DNA of 64,000 nt from Streptococcus sanguinis SK355 (GTDB lineage Bacteria > Bacillota > Bacilli > Lactobacillales > Streptococcaceae), in the NCBI RefSeq assembly GCF_000212855.1, contig NZ_GL890993.1:478211-542210 (forward strand), written 5' to 3'. Positions 1-9,028 of this stretch are shown piece by piece. Made by a program: the position numbers and the translations under genes. The first letter of the stretch is position 1, and each line of letters begins with the position of its first letter. A model generated the notes under the pieces. The model was given only the letters and a program-made list of their open reading frames with translations. It searched no databases and was not told the origin of the DNA.

Positions 1-1566
1 CGTCGGATCCTCAGTAAAGAATTCCATGATGATATGGTCGAGAATCAGCTTTTCATCTGTAACCAAGACCACATAGTGAGGGCTGTAGAGGGTCGTTTCC
101 TGCCGAGTCGCTTCTTCCTTCAGAGTCTTGCGCAGTTTCAGGATTTGGTTGAGACTGTTTAGGACCTGATCGTGCGTCCGTTGGTTATAGACAAAGCCGC
201 GGACGTTCAGCTCTTGCAGAGTCGCATGTGGCAGCCAGCGCAGCCAATCCCATTGGTCGCGCTCCTCCTCTGGCATAATGGTAATGACCTGCACATCGTG
301 GTAGGAGTGAAAGACTGCCAGCTGCATGACTAAGAGCTGGAGCTGTTCCAGGACTAGATTGCGTGGACCGATATAGCCGACCGGCCCATGGCTGAGATTA
401 GCTACGATAGGAAGGTCGGGAATTTTCTTATGCCGAGTGTAGAGAGCATAGCCCTCCTCTTCCAGCGCATCTTTCTTTCCGCTCCGCTCTTCTTGACCGT
501 AGGTCAGCTTATAGGAGGTCGGCACCTGTCCAAGTCCCAAGCGATAGTAAAGAAAGTCAAAGTGCAGCGGTGTCTTCTCGTAGATGCGGTGGCTGTAGTC
601 TGTCACCAGACCTGTTAATTCGTTAATGTTTGGGAAATGGTAAAGCATCCCATCACGCTGCTCACGTTCCAGTTTATTCAGCTCAATAGCCTTGTCTTTT
701 AGATAGAGGTGATAAAGATCGATGCGCTCTTTCTTGTCTTCCTTGAACTTCTTGCGGTTTTTGAAGAAACCACGAACCGAAAAGATTGCACTGGCAATCG
801 ACATGGTCACCGTAACGAGGATATAAATCCCCCGCGGCTGAACCAGTGTAATCAACACCGTCACCCCAACCATAAGGAGTGGCGGCACAATCAGTCTCAA
901 GAGCTCATCATTAGGCTTTTGAGGCTCCTTGCTTGGCGGAGCAATCTGAATCTTGTCCTCTGAGCTCCGATAGATAATCCGCGGTGAGCGGTGATAGTCT
1001 GGATAGTCTGGATAGAAACCATGGCGAGAAGCCCCCCGCAAAGTCAGGTTAGAACTGACCGTGGCTGGACCCGTCACCCAGATTTCTTCTGGATAGACCT
1101 TGAGGCAGATACCTTCCAAGCTCAGCTCGTCGCCGGCTTCTAGCTGGATTTGATCTCCCGTCCACGCAACGTGATTGAGGTAAACTTGACCTCGCATCTT
1201 AGTCAAAAGCCAAGAATCATTCGTTCGCTTCAAGAGCAATTCCAAAGGCGCTTCCAGACTGATAGCTGCCCCCTTCTGGTCGCTGATGAGTAACTCTTTT
1301 CTGTCCAGTAGGTCATAAACAGCCGGTTCTGAATCAGATTGATACAAGGTCAGATTACCCAAGGTCAGGCCGTCAGTTACGACACCCGTTTCTTCCCCCA
1401 TCTGATAAAAGACTTGCCCTTCAGCTAACTGAAGCTGGATAGGAGTCTCCTGATGAGGCAGGTAAAGCTGAGCCTTCTCACTCGCTGCTAGGAGAACTTT
1501 CTTGTCCTCTGTCAGCTGCAGCTCATAGCGCAGATGGTCTGTATAGATGATGATTGTCTTGCTCAT
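1..1566 (-). CDS. essC: EssC, type VII secretion ATPase (N-terminal 522 residues, cut by window edge)
   Basis: The reading frame is open from an ATG at 1566 to the left edge, so only the N-terminal part of this FtsK/SpoIIIE-type ATPase is visible. What is seen is a beta-rich FHA-like region (about residues 1-190), then two adjacent membrane segments (about residues 220-265) and the start of the cytosolic part. The ATPase domains with Walker motifs would lie outside the window. EssC is the motor of the T7SS and is known to select WXG100/LXG substrates. It starts 2 bases after essB ends and closes the visible esxA-esaA-essA-esaB-essB-essC order, which is the canonical Ess layout. Identification rests on position and architecture. 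Confidence 0.9.
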   Translation of the reverse strand, partial: MSKTIIIYTDHLRYELQLTEDKKVLLAASEKAQLYLPHQETPIQLQLAEGQVFYQMGEETGVVTDGLTLGNLTLYQSDSEPAVYDLLDRKELLISDQKGAAISLEAPLELLLKRTNDSWLLTKMRGQVYLNHVAWTGDQIQLEAGDELSLEGICLKVYPEEIWVTGPATVSSNLTLRGASRHGFYPDYPDYHRSPRIIYRSSEDKIQIAPPSKEPQKPNDELLRLIVPPLLMVGVTVLITLVQPRGIYILVTVTMSIASAIFSVRGFFKNRKKFKEDKKERIDLYHLYLKDKAIELNKLEREQRDGMLYHFPNINELTGLVTDYSHRIYEKTPLHFDFLYYRLGLGQVPTSYKLTYGQEERSGKKDALEEEGYALYTRHKKIPDLPIVANLSHGPVGYIGPRNLVLEQLQLLVMQLAVFHSYHDVQVITIMPEEERDQWDWLRWLPHATLQELNVRGFVYNQRTHDQVLNSLNQILKLRKTLKEEATRQETTLYSPHYVVLVTDEKLILDHIIMEFFTEDPT

Positions 1567-1568
1567 AC

Positions 1569-2843
1569 TTACTCCTTCGCGCTACTGCTAGACGACGCTT
1601 CACTGCTGGAGGAAGAGCTTGCTCCTGAAGAACCTTCCTCGCCAGAAGCGCTTGAGCTAGAATCACCAGTCAAAAGATCCTTGCGGCTATCCCAGTACTT
1701 CTTATACTCGCCTTCCAAGGACTCAAGCTTAGTCTCCCGATCCTTACCAGACAAACTATCGTCCTCACGCACCTTTTTCATCTCCTGCGTCAAGGCATAG
1801 ATGATCAGATCTGAGTCATTAATTCGTTTGGCTGTGTCCAAAGCATCTTCAAAATCATTACGTCCAACTTGAATCCAGTAATTGAGGTACAAATCATCTG
1901 ATTTTAGTGTGACATTGTTCAGGATGACCTTACGCTGATCATCAGAAAATTCCAGCCCCTGGATATAAGAGTAGGCCAGTTCATATTTTTGTGTATTCGG
2001 CAGACTCTTAGGAGAGATTCCTTCCAGCTCATCGATGACTTTACTGTAGTCCACTTTGATAAAGGCAGTATCCGCCTGTAACAGCTTTTCCTTGAAAGGA
2101 TTCTGTATGAAAATCAAGTAAATCAAAGGAATAGTCAAAATCACAACAGCTGCGGTCAGCCAGATAGTCGCCAGTTTGAAAATTTTGTGCTGGCGCTTGG
2201 AAACCAATGTCTGCTTCTCTGCTTCTTCTGCAGCCTTTTCCTGATAGGATTTCTCCAAAACCGCAACCGCATCTTCCAGACTGTCGGCCTCACGCAGCTC
2301 CACTAGGAAATCCGGCAGAGTTTCTAGCTCTAACGAGCCCTTGTAAAGCTCCATAAAGTCCAAATCTGCAAAGAGAGTCACGGCAAAGCACCTGGCCTGA
2401 CGCAAAAAGTCCTCCCGAGAGATAGCCTGGGGTGTCATGATACCGGGAACTCCGCGATAAGCAATCTTAGCCTGTGCATCCTTGGTAATAAAGAGATTGC
2501 TAGGATGCAGCAAAAAAGTAACCGGCAACTCTAGTGCAGCTTCTAGGGCAAACACATTGAGAGCCAGACGAATCCGCTCAGAAATCGTGCGCTTTTCAAT
2601 CTCTTCCTTGGACAGCCCCAAAGGCTCAATCTGATAGGTGAAATAGACACTATCATGGTCGGCCTTAGTCTCCTGCTCCAAGAAAAGTGGATGATGCAGG
2701 TCCAAAAGCAAGAGCTCCCGCAAATCCTGCGTTGCCACATCCGAACGCTTCAGTGTTAGGCTCCAATTCTTGTCATTTTTTTCATAGATAAACTCTTGTT
2801 CAGCAAATACAAATTTTTCCTCAGTCACCTTAAATCTCCTCAA
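1569..2843 (-). CDS. essB: EssB, T7SS membrane component (YukC family)
   Basis: 424 residues. A pseudokinase-like cytosolic domain (about residues 1-220) is followed by one membrane segment (about 223-246) and an extracytoplasmic domain, as in YukC/EssB. EssB is a bitopic core subunit of the T7SS channel that contacts EssC. The start overlaps the end of esaB by 14 bases, suggesting translational coupling. The last 30 or so residues are an unusual low-complexity tail made almost only of Ser, Gly, Ala and Glu; it would lie outside the membrane and may thread the cell wall. Confidence 0.92.
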   Translation of the reverse strand: MRRFKVTEEKFVFAEQEFIYEKNDKNWSLTLKRSDVATQDLRELLLLDLHHPLFLEQETKADHDSVYFTYQIEPLGLSKEEIEKRTISERIRLALNVFALEAALELPVTFLLHPSNLFITKDAQAKIAYRGVPGIMTPQAISREDFLRQARCFAVTLFADLDFMELYKGSLELETLPDFLVELREADSLEDAVAVLEKSYQEKAAEEAEKQTLVSKRQHKIFKLATIWLTAAVVILTIPLIYLIFIQNPFKEKLLQADTAFIKVDYSKVIDELEGISPKSLPNTQKYELAYSYIQGLEFSDDQRKVILNNVTLKSDDLYLNYWIQVGRNDFEDALDTAKRINDSDLIIYALTQEMKKVREDDSLSGKDRETKLESLEGEYKKYWDSRKDLLTGDSSSSASGEEGSSGASSSSSSEASSSSSAKE

Positions 2844-3069
2844 TCTCTACTAAATCTCCCGTTGTGACTGGATAATCAGCCAAAACCTTGCCCTCATCCA
2901 GTATCAACCCCTTGTTAATAATCCGCAGCTGATACTTATGGCGCTTTCCTTCGATATTGAAAATCTGATCAATCTCCCGAATGAAGCGACGGACCTCAAT
3001 CCGCTTAGGAATGCGAATATCCACATCCTTATCTCGCAAACGGAGGGTGATATTGATATGTCCTTCCAT
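2830..3069 (-). CDS. esaB: EsaB, ubiquitin-like T7SS accessory protein (YukD family)
   Basis: 79 residues with a ubiquitin-like beta-grasp pattern (beginning MEGHINITLRLRDKDVDIRI), the usual size for YukD/EsaB. A longer frame reaches upstream to 3105, but the ATG at 3069 is preceded by AAGGGAGAA at good spacing and sits 1 base after the essA stop, so 3069 is chosen. EsaB is a small cytosolic protein needed for Ess function or regulation. It overlaps essB downstream. Confidence 0.9.
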   Translation of the reverse strand: MEGHINITLRLRDKDVDIRIPKRIEVRRFIREIDQIFNIEGKRHKYQLRIINKGLILDEGKVLADYPVTTGDLVEIEEI

Positions 3070-3070
3070 G

Positions 3071-3529
3071 TTATACTTCTCCCTTACTGATACGATAGCT
3101 GACAAAGACAGTCATACTGACCAAGAGCGTGGCTGCTGCAAAGTAGACCACTCCTGGCAGAAAGTCATCCCAACTGCTCTCCTCATCGCTCTTCAAACTC
3201 GTCTGCAGCTTGGACAATTTTTCCGTTCCCGGCTGAAAAAGCTCCTTGGAATGGTAAATATCCGTCGGCCCCTGTATAGCAGAAAACAGTTGTCCCGCTT
3301 CTGTGGCCAACTGTTTATTTTGATACTGCTTCATTTCCTGAATTTTTTCCTGATTCTCAGCAACGAAAAGAGACTTGGTGCCTTCCGATTGTGCACCAAA
3401 GTTCAGTTCTTGCTCTTTTTCAATCCGCGAATTATCTATCTGCAGACGATTATCCTTTAGCTCATCTGCGGCAACAGCCGTCACCGCAAACGAACTTAGG
3501 AGTAGGAATAAAAACAGAATTCTTTTCAT
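3071..3529 (-). CDS. essA: EssA, T7SS membrane protein
   Basis: 152 residues with an N-terminal signal-like hydrophobic segment (about residues 1-20), a polar extracytoplasmic middle rich in Gln/Glu/Lys, and one C-terminal membrane segment (about 122-145) ending in a short cytosolic tail. This matches EssA. Sequence conservation in the family is low, so the name rests strongly on its place between esaA and esaB. It starts 6 bases after esaA ends. Confidence 0.85.
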   Translation of the reverse strand: MKRILFLFLLLSSFAVTAVAADELKDNRLQIDNSRIEKEQELNFGAQSEGTKSLFVAENQEKIQEMKQYQNKQLATEAGQLFSAIQGPTDIYHSKELFQPGTEKLSKLQTSLKSDEESSWDDFLPGVVYFAAATLLVSMTVFVSYRISKGEV

Positions 3530-3535
3530 ACTCTT

Positions 3536-6496
3536 TTAAACTTCCTCAGTTTTTAATGTTCTAGTCTTGATAAAGATATTAGCTGCAACCAGTAGAGCCA
3601 GCAAGACAATCAGACCAAAGATGGCAAAGAATCCAGCGGTCTTGCCGTCAAAGTAACCTGACAGCATGCCTTCTAGCACGGACAAGGCATTCAAGCTCTT
3701 GATAAAGGCTGGGAAGCCAGTCAAGCTAGCTGTCGTACCAATAGCATTAGACAAGTAGACAAAGCTAATAATCATGAAGAAGGCTAAGGCCATACCCATC
3801 ACGCGCAAGTGCTTGAGAATCAAATACTGCCCCTGAATCAAGACAAAGCTAGCAACCACAATCAGCAAGACCCAAGATGGCACATATTCTTTGCCGATGT
3901 GAAGCTGCATGCTGGAGACAATCCCAATAACTAGCCCAATCGTCAGAGACAGGAAGCCTAGAATGCCCACAGTCGTAATATCTGTATCTTGTAGTTTATT
4001 AAGCTTAAAGCGGTCTTTAACCTTGCGCACAATATTTTGCGTTGCAAAAAGATAGGCCGTAAACAGACTGACAATCTCCAACAAGAGGATCCAAGTAAAT
4101 GGACGGTAAACATTGACAGTCGCTTTGACAGATGAAGAAGATTGAGCAACTGGATTAGACAGGAAGTCCAACAATACTTCATTAGGAACACCGTTCTCAT
4201 AGGCATTGTTAAGAACCTTGACAAAAGATTCCACAAAGTTGCCATTATCTTCCAATTCCTTATTGAATTGTCCCATCAAGCTTTCAGCATTCGCAGACAA
4301 TTTCTCTGTCGTTCCTTGTGCATTTTCCAGCTCACGATTGAAGCTGCTGAAGATCTGGTTAACACTATCAGCTGCTTGCACATTGGTCTGTGAAGAAGAC
4401 TTAACGCCAGAAGTTGAAGACAGCAAGGATGAGAATTCTGAATTCAGAGATGACAAATCGGTGTCTGTCTTTTTCAGTGCATCAGTAGAAGTTTCCCGAG
4501 AAGTTGAGATGCCTTTCAATTTCTCTCGTACATCTTTGTAAAGATTAAGCTGTTTATCAATCTCAGTTGCGAGTTCTGAATTGGTCCCTTTGACGTCTTC
4601 TATCTTGTTTTTCAAGTTATTAATCGTTTCATCCAAGGTTTCTTTAACCCCTTGACTCTTACCATCGTTACTTTTAGACAAGCTATTTTGATAGCTATCT
4701 AGATTCGAATTAATAGCATTTATCAAAAGGGTAGATAAAGATTCAGACATATCTTTATTTTTTAACTCATCAAAAGAATTATAAGCTTGGATTAAAGACT
4801 CAGCTCGTTGGTAATTAGACGCAATCTCTTGAACCTTTGCTCCGTAGTCTGCAGCTGCTTTCTGCGCAGCCTGTACATTCACGGGCACGCTCGTAGCTGT
4901 AATGCCATTCAGAGAAATGTCAATGGAACTATCAACTGAGCTAGCTGCCGCAGCATTATCCACACTGAATTGAACAGTAAACTTAGCATTTTCAGCTAAA
5001 GTAATTTCCTGACCATTTGCTACTGTTTCGCCATTGTATGTAATAGTTTTAATTGTTACACCTGTTGGTGGAGTGACTGACAAAGTAGCCTTTCCAACCT
5101 GGCTATTAACTGGGCTGGCTGTAGAGCTAGCCGCTTTCTCTGCAGCTGCTGCCAGATTGTCTAACTCAGCACTTCCATTTCCTTGTGGTGTTCCAAATTG
5201 CGAAATGGTTGAATAGTCAAGAGCAGGAACAGGCAATCCGAATTTCACCTCTGTTGGTTGAGAAGCTGGCAAAGCTTTTACTGCTTCAGCTATTTGTGCC
5301 TTCAAAGAAGCATCATAGCTTGTTATAGCATCTCCTAACACTGCGCTAAGAGTAATAGGCTTGCCTTCTTCAACACCATAGTAGGTCCTTAATTTATTAT
5401 CAACAAAATCCTTAATCTGTTGTTTATGGATATCTAATTGACCACGTTCTGCTTTTAAGGCAGCTTCCAACTGCTCTAGTTGCTTGCTGACATTATCAGA
5501 TTGATTTTGATTTGGCTGATTATTATTATCGTCTGAATCATCACTAGATTGTTTTTTGGCAAGTTCAAGCTGTGCAGTCAATTTTTGTTGCGATTCGCTC
5601 AAACTATTATAAAGCGTCTCAGTTTCATTTGCCAAAAGCTGACGATCCATCTCAATCAGCTGGGTCATAAATTCTTCATAACTAGTTTGGTCACTAACTC
5701 GCTGTTTGAGAAGACTATCAAAATTCTTTCCATAAGTGGCCTGAGAGTTATCCAAGTCATCAAAAGCCTTCGCATAAGTTTCCAGAGTCGTCTTCAGAGA
5801 GTTATTGGCTTCAACAGATGAAGCAGACATACTAACCAACGTTGGGAAGATATTCTTAGAGCCAATGGCAGACTCCAACAAGTTAGTTCTGTAATTGCCA
5901 ATATTAGTGATTTGGACCTCTGAACTAGCCTGCACATTTTGCTGGGCTGTATAAAGATTGCTCAGGATGCTAGCCATATACATATCAACCAACTGGCTAT
6001 TCAAATCCGCGATAATATCCTTAGCCAGACTGTTGGCCTCATTTTCAATCTGCTGATTTCCCGCAGCATTGACCTTATAAGTGACGATTGTCCGATCTGC
6101 ACTGATAGCATTGACATCTAGCACTTTTTCCGAAAAGTCACTTGGAATGGTCACGACCAGTTGATATTTGCCATTTTCCAGGCCAGCATCTGCAGCTCCA
6201 CGCGTCACAATATACCAGTTTTGAGAATCATCCCGTTCTAGATTTTTGACATAGCTAGCTCCAAGATTATACTCTTTCTTGTCAACCTTAACAGCCCGAT
6301 CTTCATTGACGACCGCGACATTCAGTTTAGTTTTTTGATCCGTTTTAATCTTGCTGTCTCTAGCGCTGCTTGTATTCTTCTGCACTGCAACATTCAGCGT
6401 CACTACTGCAGCAAGCAAGACAATCACTAAAACAACATTTCCTATATATTTAAATATTTTTTTATTTCCCATGGATACTTTTTCTTTTTTCTTCAT
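3536..6496 (-). CDS. esaA: EsaA, T7SS surface-exposed membrane protein (YueB/Pip family)
   Basis: 986 residues. One membrane segment near the N-terminus (about 14-34), a long extracytoplasmic region with extensive coiled-coil and low-complexity parts (about 40-790), then five or so membrane segments at the C-terminus. This is the YhgE/Pip/EsaA architecture. In B. subtilis the homologue YueB is the SPP1 phage receptor; EsaA is a conserved T7SS part that spans the wall. An alternative ATG lies 8 codons in at 6472; neither start has a strong ribosome site. A second, shorter Pip-domain protein lies at 52374-54797. Confidence 0.9.
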   Translation of the reverse strand: MKKKEKVSMGNKKIFKYIGNVVLVIVLLAAVVTLNVAVQKNTSSARDSKIKTDQKTKLNVAVVNEDRAVKVDKKEYNLGASYVKNLERDDSQNWYIVTRGAADAGLENGKYQLVVTIPSDFSEKVLDVNAISADRTIVTYKVNAAGNQQIENEANSLAKDIIADLNSQLVDMYMASILSNLYTAQQNVQASSEVQITNIGNYRTNLLESAIGSKNIFPTLVSMSASSVEANNSLKTTLETYAKAFDDLDNSQATYGKNFDSLLKQRVSDQTSYEEFMTQLIEMDRQLLANETETLYNSLSESQQKLTAQLELAKKQSSDDSDDNNNQPNQNQSDNVSKQLEQLEAALKAERGQLDIHKQQIKDFVDNKLRTYYGVEEGKPITLSAVLGDAITSYDASLKAQIAEAVKALPASQPTEVKFGLPVPALDYSTISQFGTPQGNGSAELDNLAAAAEKAASSTASPVNSQVGKATLSVTPPTGVTIKTITYNGETVANGQEITLAENAKFTVQFSVDNAAAASSVDSSIDISLNGITATSVPVNVQAAQKAAADYGAKVQEIASNYQRAESLIQAYNSFDELKNKDMSESLSTLLINAINSNLDSYQNSLSKSNDGKSQGVKETLDETINNLKNKIEDVKGTNSELATEIDKQLNLYKDVREKLKGISTSRETSTDALKKTDTDLSSLNSEFSSLLSSTSGVKSSSQTNVQAADSVNQIFSSFNRELENAQGTTEKLSANAESLMGQFNKELEDNGNFVESFVKVLNNAYENGVPNEVLLDFLSNPVAQSSSSVKATVNVYRPFTWILLLEIVSLFTAYLFATQNIVRKVKDRFKLNKLQDTDITTVGILGFLSLTIGLVIGIVSSMQLHIGKEYVPSWVLLIVVASFVLIQGQYLILKHLRVMGMALAFFMIISFVYLSNAIGTTASLTGFPAFIKSLNALSVLEGMLSGYFDGKTAGFFAIFGLIVLLALLVAANIFIKTRTLKTEEV

Positions 6497-6650
6497 TTAT
6501 TTTTTACATAAGGAGCACTCAAAAAGACACAGATAGCCCTAACATTCTAATTCATATACTGATCCAGATTGTTAGAGCTTGTCTTGACATTGTAGCAGTT
6601 TTCTTATTTGATATGAAAGCAACCGCCATTTTTTCATTTTTAATCTTTAC

Positions 6651-6676
6651 AAAAATAGGAAGGCTCTCGCCTTCCT
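6651..6676 (-). terminator. Rho-independent terminator after esxA
   Basis: On the minus strand an AGGAAGGC/GCCTTCCT stem with a four-base loop is followed by ATTTTTG. It lies just after the esxA stop and before esaA, so esxA can be made as its own abundant transcript, with read-through or a separate weak promoter serving esaA. The remaining 6497-6650 holds no gene. Confidence 0.8.
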
Positions 6677-6694
6677 AAAGCCGTTATAACAAAA

Positions 6695-6982
6695 TTAGCG
6701 AATTTGTGCAGCGATATCTTGGTCAGTCTGCTCAACGATGTCAGCAACTTTAATCAACTGAGCATTGATATCTTGGAGCAATTGTGCAAATTCTTTGATT
6801 TTTGGAGACAATTCATTGAATTGTGCTTCAAAGCTATCAAATGCAGAACCATCCCAGTTATCAGCAATAATAGCTTGTTCATTAGTCAATGTAGTCAGAA
6901 CTTGAGTTACATTTTCAGAACCTTCAGTGTATCTGTTTGCAGATGTACGAAGTTCTTCTGGAGTCAATTTAATTTGTGCCAT
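6695..6982 (-). CDS. esxA: EsxA, secreted WXG100 protein
   Basis: 95 residues, the usual size of WXG100 proteins: two helices joined by a turn that carries W-D-G (in NWDGSAFDSFEAQF). EsxA is secreted by the Ess machine as a helical-hairpin dimer and is needed for secretion of other substrates. The frame extends upstream to 7048, but the ATG at 6982 has AAAGGAG at ideal spacing and gives the family N-terminus MAQIKLTPEELR, so it is chosen. It has its own promoter (7020-7048) and terminator (6651-6676). Confidence 0.95.
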   Translation of the reverse strand: MAQIKLTPEELRTSANRYTEGSENVTQVLTTLTNEQAIIADNWDGSAFDSFEAQFNELSPKIKEFAQLLQDINAQLIKVADIVEQTDQDIAAQIR

Positions 6983-7019
6983 AGTTGTTTCTCCTTTAGC
7001 AAATTTATACAACAAAAAC

Positions 7020-7048
7020 ATTATATCAACAATTACTTTAGGTTTCAA
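7020..7048 (-). promoter_or_regulatory. esxA promoter
   Basis: On the minus strand TTGAAA, 17 bases, then TATAAT: a near-consensus sigma-A promoter starting transcription about 30 bases upstream of the esxA ATG. Confidence 0.8.
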
Positions 7049-7077
7049 GTTTTTTCTAAATTTTTTTCAAAAATATA

Positions 7078-7092
7078 TTGACACATTGTCAA
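7078..7092. promoter_or_regulatory. Perfect dyad upstream of the esxA promoter
   Basis: TTGACA-CAT-TGTCAA, a perfect 6+3+6 inverted repeat about 30 bases upstream of the esxA -35. The same arms with a different 3-base centre recur at 34130-34144. It may be a regulator site; the factor is unknown. Confidence 0.45.
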
Positions 7093-7148
7093 CCAAGTTC
7101 GTTCAAACACCTGATACTATAGCATTCCCAACTGTTAGATTCAACCCT

Positions 7149-8429
7149 TTAAAATCCCAATTTCTCAAAAATAAGCTGATAGTTTTCTTGGATTTGGTCT
7201 AGGCTAACAGTAATCTCCTCACGATTATGATTGTTCTTAACAGTCACCTGACCGCTCTCCACTTCGCTTTCGCCCAAGGTGATAAGAGTTTTGGCTTTAA
7301 AGATATCAGCCGACTTAAACTGAGCCTTGAGCTTGCGGTCAAGATAATCCCTCTCTGCTGCAAAACCTTGTGCGCGGAGAGCCTGCACTAACTCCAATGC
7401 TCTGCCATTGGCACCTGCTCCTAAAACAGCTACATAAACATCCAGAGCGATTTCAATCGGCAGCTTTACTCCTTGCTTGTCAAGTACCAGAAGCAAACGT
7501 TCCAAGCCCATACCAAAGCCAACACCTGGCGTTTCAGGTCCGCCAAAGTAAGCCACCAGCCCATCATAACGGCCGCCAGCACAAATAGTCAGCTGACTGC
7601 CAGCTACCTCTGTCGTAAACTCGAAAATTGTGTGATTATAGTAGTCCAAGCCACGGACCATGTTGGTATTGATAATATAAGGAATCTGCAAGGTCTCCAG
7701 CATGGAGCGAACGGCCGCAAAGTAAGTACTACTCTCCTCATCCAGATAGTCCAGAATAGACGGTGCACCTTCTACTGCCGCCTTGTCTTCGGGTTCCTTA
7801 GAATCCAGCACACGCAGCGGATTCTCCTCCAAGCGACGTTGGCTATCTGCTGAAAGGCTAGCCTTCAGCGGAGTCAGATAATCAATTAAGGCCTGACGGT
7901 AAGCAGCTCTGCTCTCAGGATTCCCCAGCGAGTTAAGCTCCAAGCTGACATTAGTAATACCAATATCCTTGAAAAATTGAGCAGCCATGGCAATCATTTC
8001 CACATCTGTAGCAGGGTTGCTAGAGCCAAAACACTCTGCTCCAATCTGGTGAAATTCCCGCAGGCGGCCAGCCTGAGGCCGCTCATAGCGGAACATAGAG
8101 CCCATATAGTAGACTTTGACAGGCTTTTGCACTTCAGGAGCAAAAAGCTTATTCTCCACATAAGAACGCACCACAGGTGCTGTCCCCTCTGGACGCAGAG
8201 TGATATGGCGGTCGCCCTTGTCATAGAAGTCATACATTTCCTTGGTCACGATGTCTGTCGTATCCCCGACCGAGCGGCTAATGACTTCATAGTGCTCAAA
8301 AATCGGTGTGCGGATTTCGCCGTAATTGTATTTTTTAAATGTCTTGCGGGCAAAGTCTTCTACATACTGCCACTTGGCTGATTCTTGAGGAAGAATGTCC
8401 TGAGTTCCTTTAGGTTTTTGTAATTTCAT
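7149..8429 (-). CDS. hisS: Histidyl-tRNA synthetase
   Basis: 426 residues, normal length for bacterial HisRS. Charges tRNA-His with histidine. Class II motifs are visible: motif 2 region [20 protein letters not shown], the histidine-specific regions ([12 protein letters not shown]) and motif 3 [13 protein letters not shown]. The C-terminal anticodon-binding domain covers about residues 330-426. Starts at ATG 8429 behind GGAGG. Upstream (8430-8610) there is an extended -10 (TGATAGAAT) but I see no T-box. No clear hairpin terminator follows. Confidence 0.96.
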   Translation of the reverse strand: MKLQKPKGTQDILPQESAKWQYVEDFARKTFKKYNYGEIRTPIFEHYEVISRSVGDTTDIVTKEMYDFYDKGDRHITLRPEGTAPVVRSYVENKLFAPEVQKPVKVYYMGSMFRYERPQAGRLREFHQIGAECFGSSNPATDVEMIAMAAQFFKDIGITNVSLELNSLGNPESRAAYRQALIDYLTPLKASLSADSQRRLEENPLRVLDSKEPEDKAAVEGAPSILDYLDEESSTYFAAVRSMLETLQIPYIINTNMVRGLDYYNHTIFEFTTEVAGSQLTICAGGRYDGLVAYFGGPETPGVGFGMGLERLLLVLDKQGVKLPIEIALDVYVAVLGAGANGRALELVQALRAQGFAAERDYLDRKLKAQFKSADIFKAKTLITLGESEVESGQVTVKNNHNREEITVSLDQIQENYQLIFEKLGF

Positions 8430-8610
8430 CTTCTGACCTCCGCCTTCTTTAGTACTTATATTCTATCATAAGTCCGCCATTTTGAGGAGCCCGAAAGGGA
8501 TTTTTCGTTTGGAAGAACTAAATCCGTTTTCATGTTCCAAAATAGCTTGAAAAAAAGTCAGAATTGTGAGAAAATAAAAAACAATTCAACTGAGATAGAA
8601 GGGGATAGCC

Positions 8611-8952
8611 ATGAGAGACGATATCAAAATCAATGACCGAGCAGCTGCAATTCAGGATAAATTGGTGGAGAAGCTCGAGCGTATTTACGATCCGGATGTA
8701 GAGCTGGATGTCTATAACTTAGGGCTGATTTATGAAATCAACTTAGACGAAAATGGCCACTGCAAGGTTGTTATGACCTTTACCGATACAGCCTGTGATT
8801 GTGCTGAGAGTCTACCCATCGCCATTATGGACTCTCTTAAAAAAATAGATGAGATTGAAAGTGCCTCTGTTGAGGTTACTTGGTCTCCTGCTTGGAAAAT
8901 CACTCGTATCAGCCGCTTCGGACGTATTGCCTTGGGGATCAGTCCTAGATAA
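8611..8952 (+). CDS. DUF59/MIP18-family iron-sulfur assembly protein (SufT/PaaD-like)
   Basis: 113 residues with the MIP18/DUF59 signature: a helical start, the conserved DPDVELDVYNLGLIYEI stretch, and a Cys-bearing loop (TDTACDCAESLP). Family members help mature iron-sulfur proteins. The neighbouring ilvD product is an iron-sulfur enzyme, but it is convergent rather than co-transcribed. Start has AGAAGGGG at good spacing. Monocistronic, followed by a strong terminator. Confidence 0.85.
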   Translation: MRDDIKINDRAAAIQDKLVEKLERIYDPDVELDVYNLGLIYEINLDENGHCKVVMTFTDTACDCAESLPIAIMDSLKKIDEIESASVEVTWSPAWKITRISRFGRIALGISPR

Positions 8953-8984
8953 GAAAGTGTTAAGTTCTTCTATATTAAAAATAT

Positions 8985-9016
8985 CAAACCCGCTAGAAAA
9001 ACTAGCGGGTTCTTTT
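8985..9016 (+). terminator. Terminator between the DUF59 gene and ilvD
   Basis: AACCCGCTAG/CTAGCGGGTT stem with a five-base A loop, followed on the plus strand by CTTTT. The convergent arrangement means it may also stop ilvD transcripts. Confidence 0.85.
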
Positions 9017-9028
9017 GTCATATATAGG

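Noticed and set aside
7150..8610. T-box leader upstream of hisS
   Set aside because: No T-box sequence or specifier/antiterminator structure found between 8430 and 8610.
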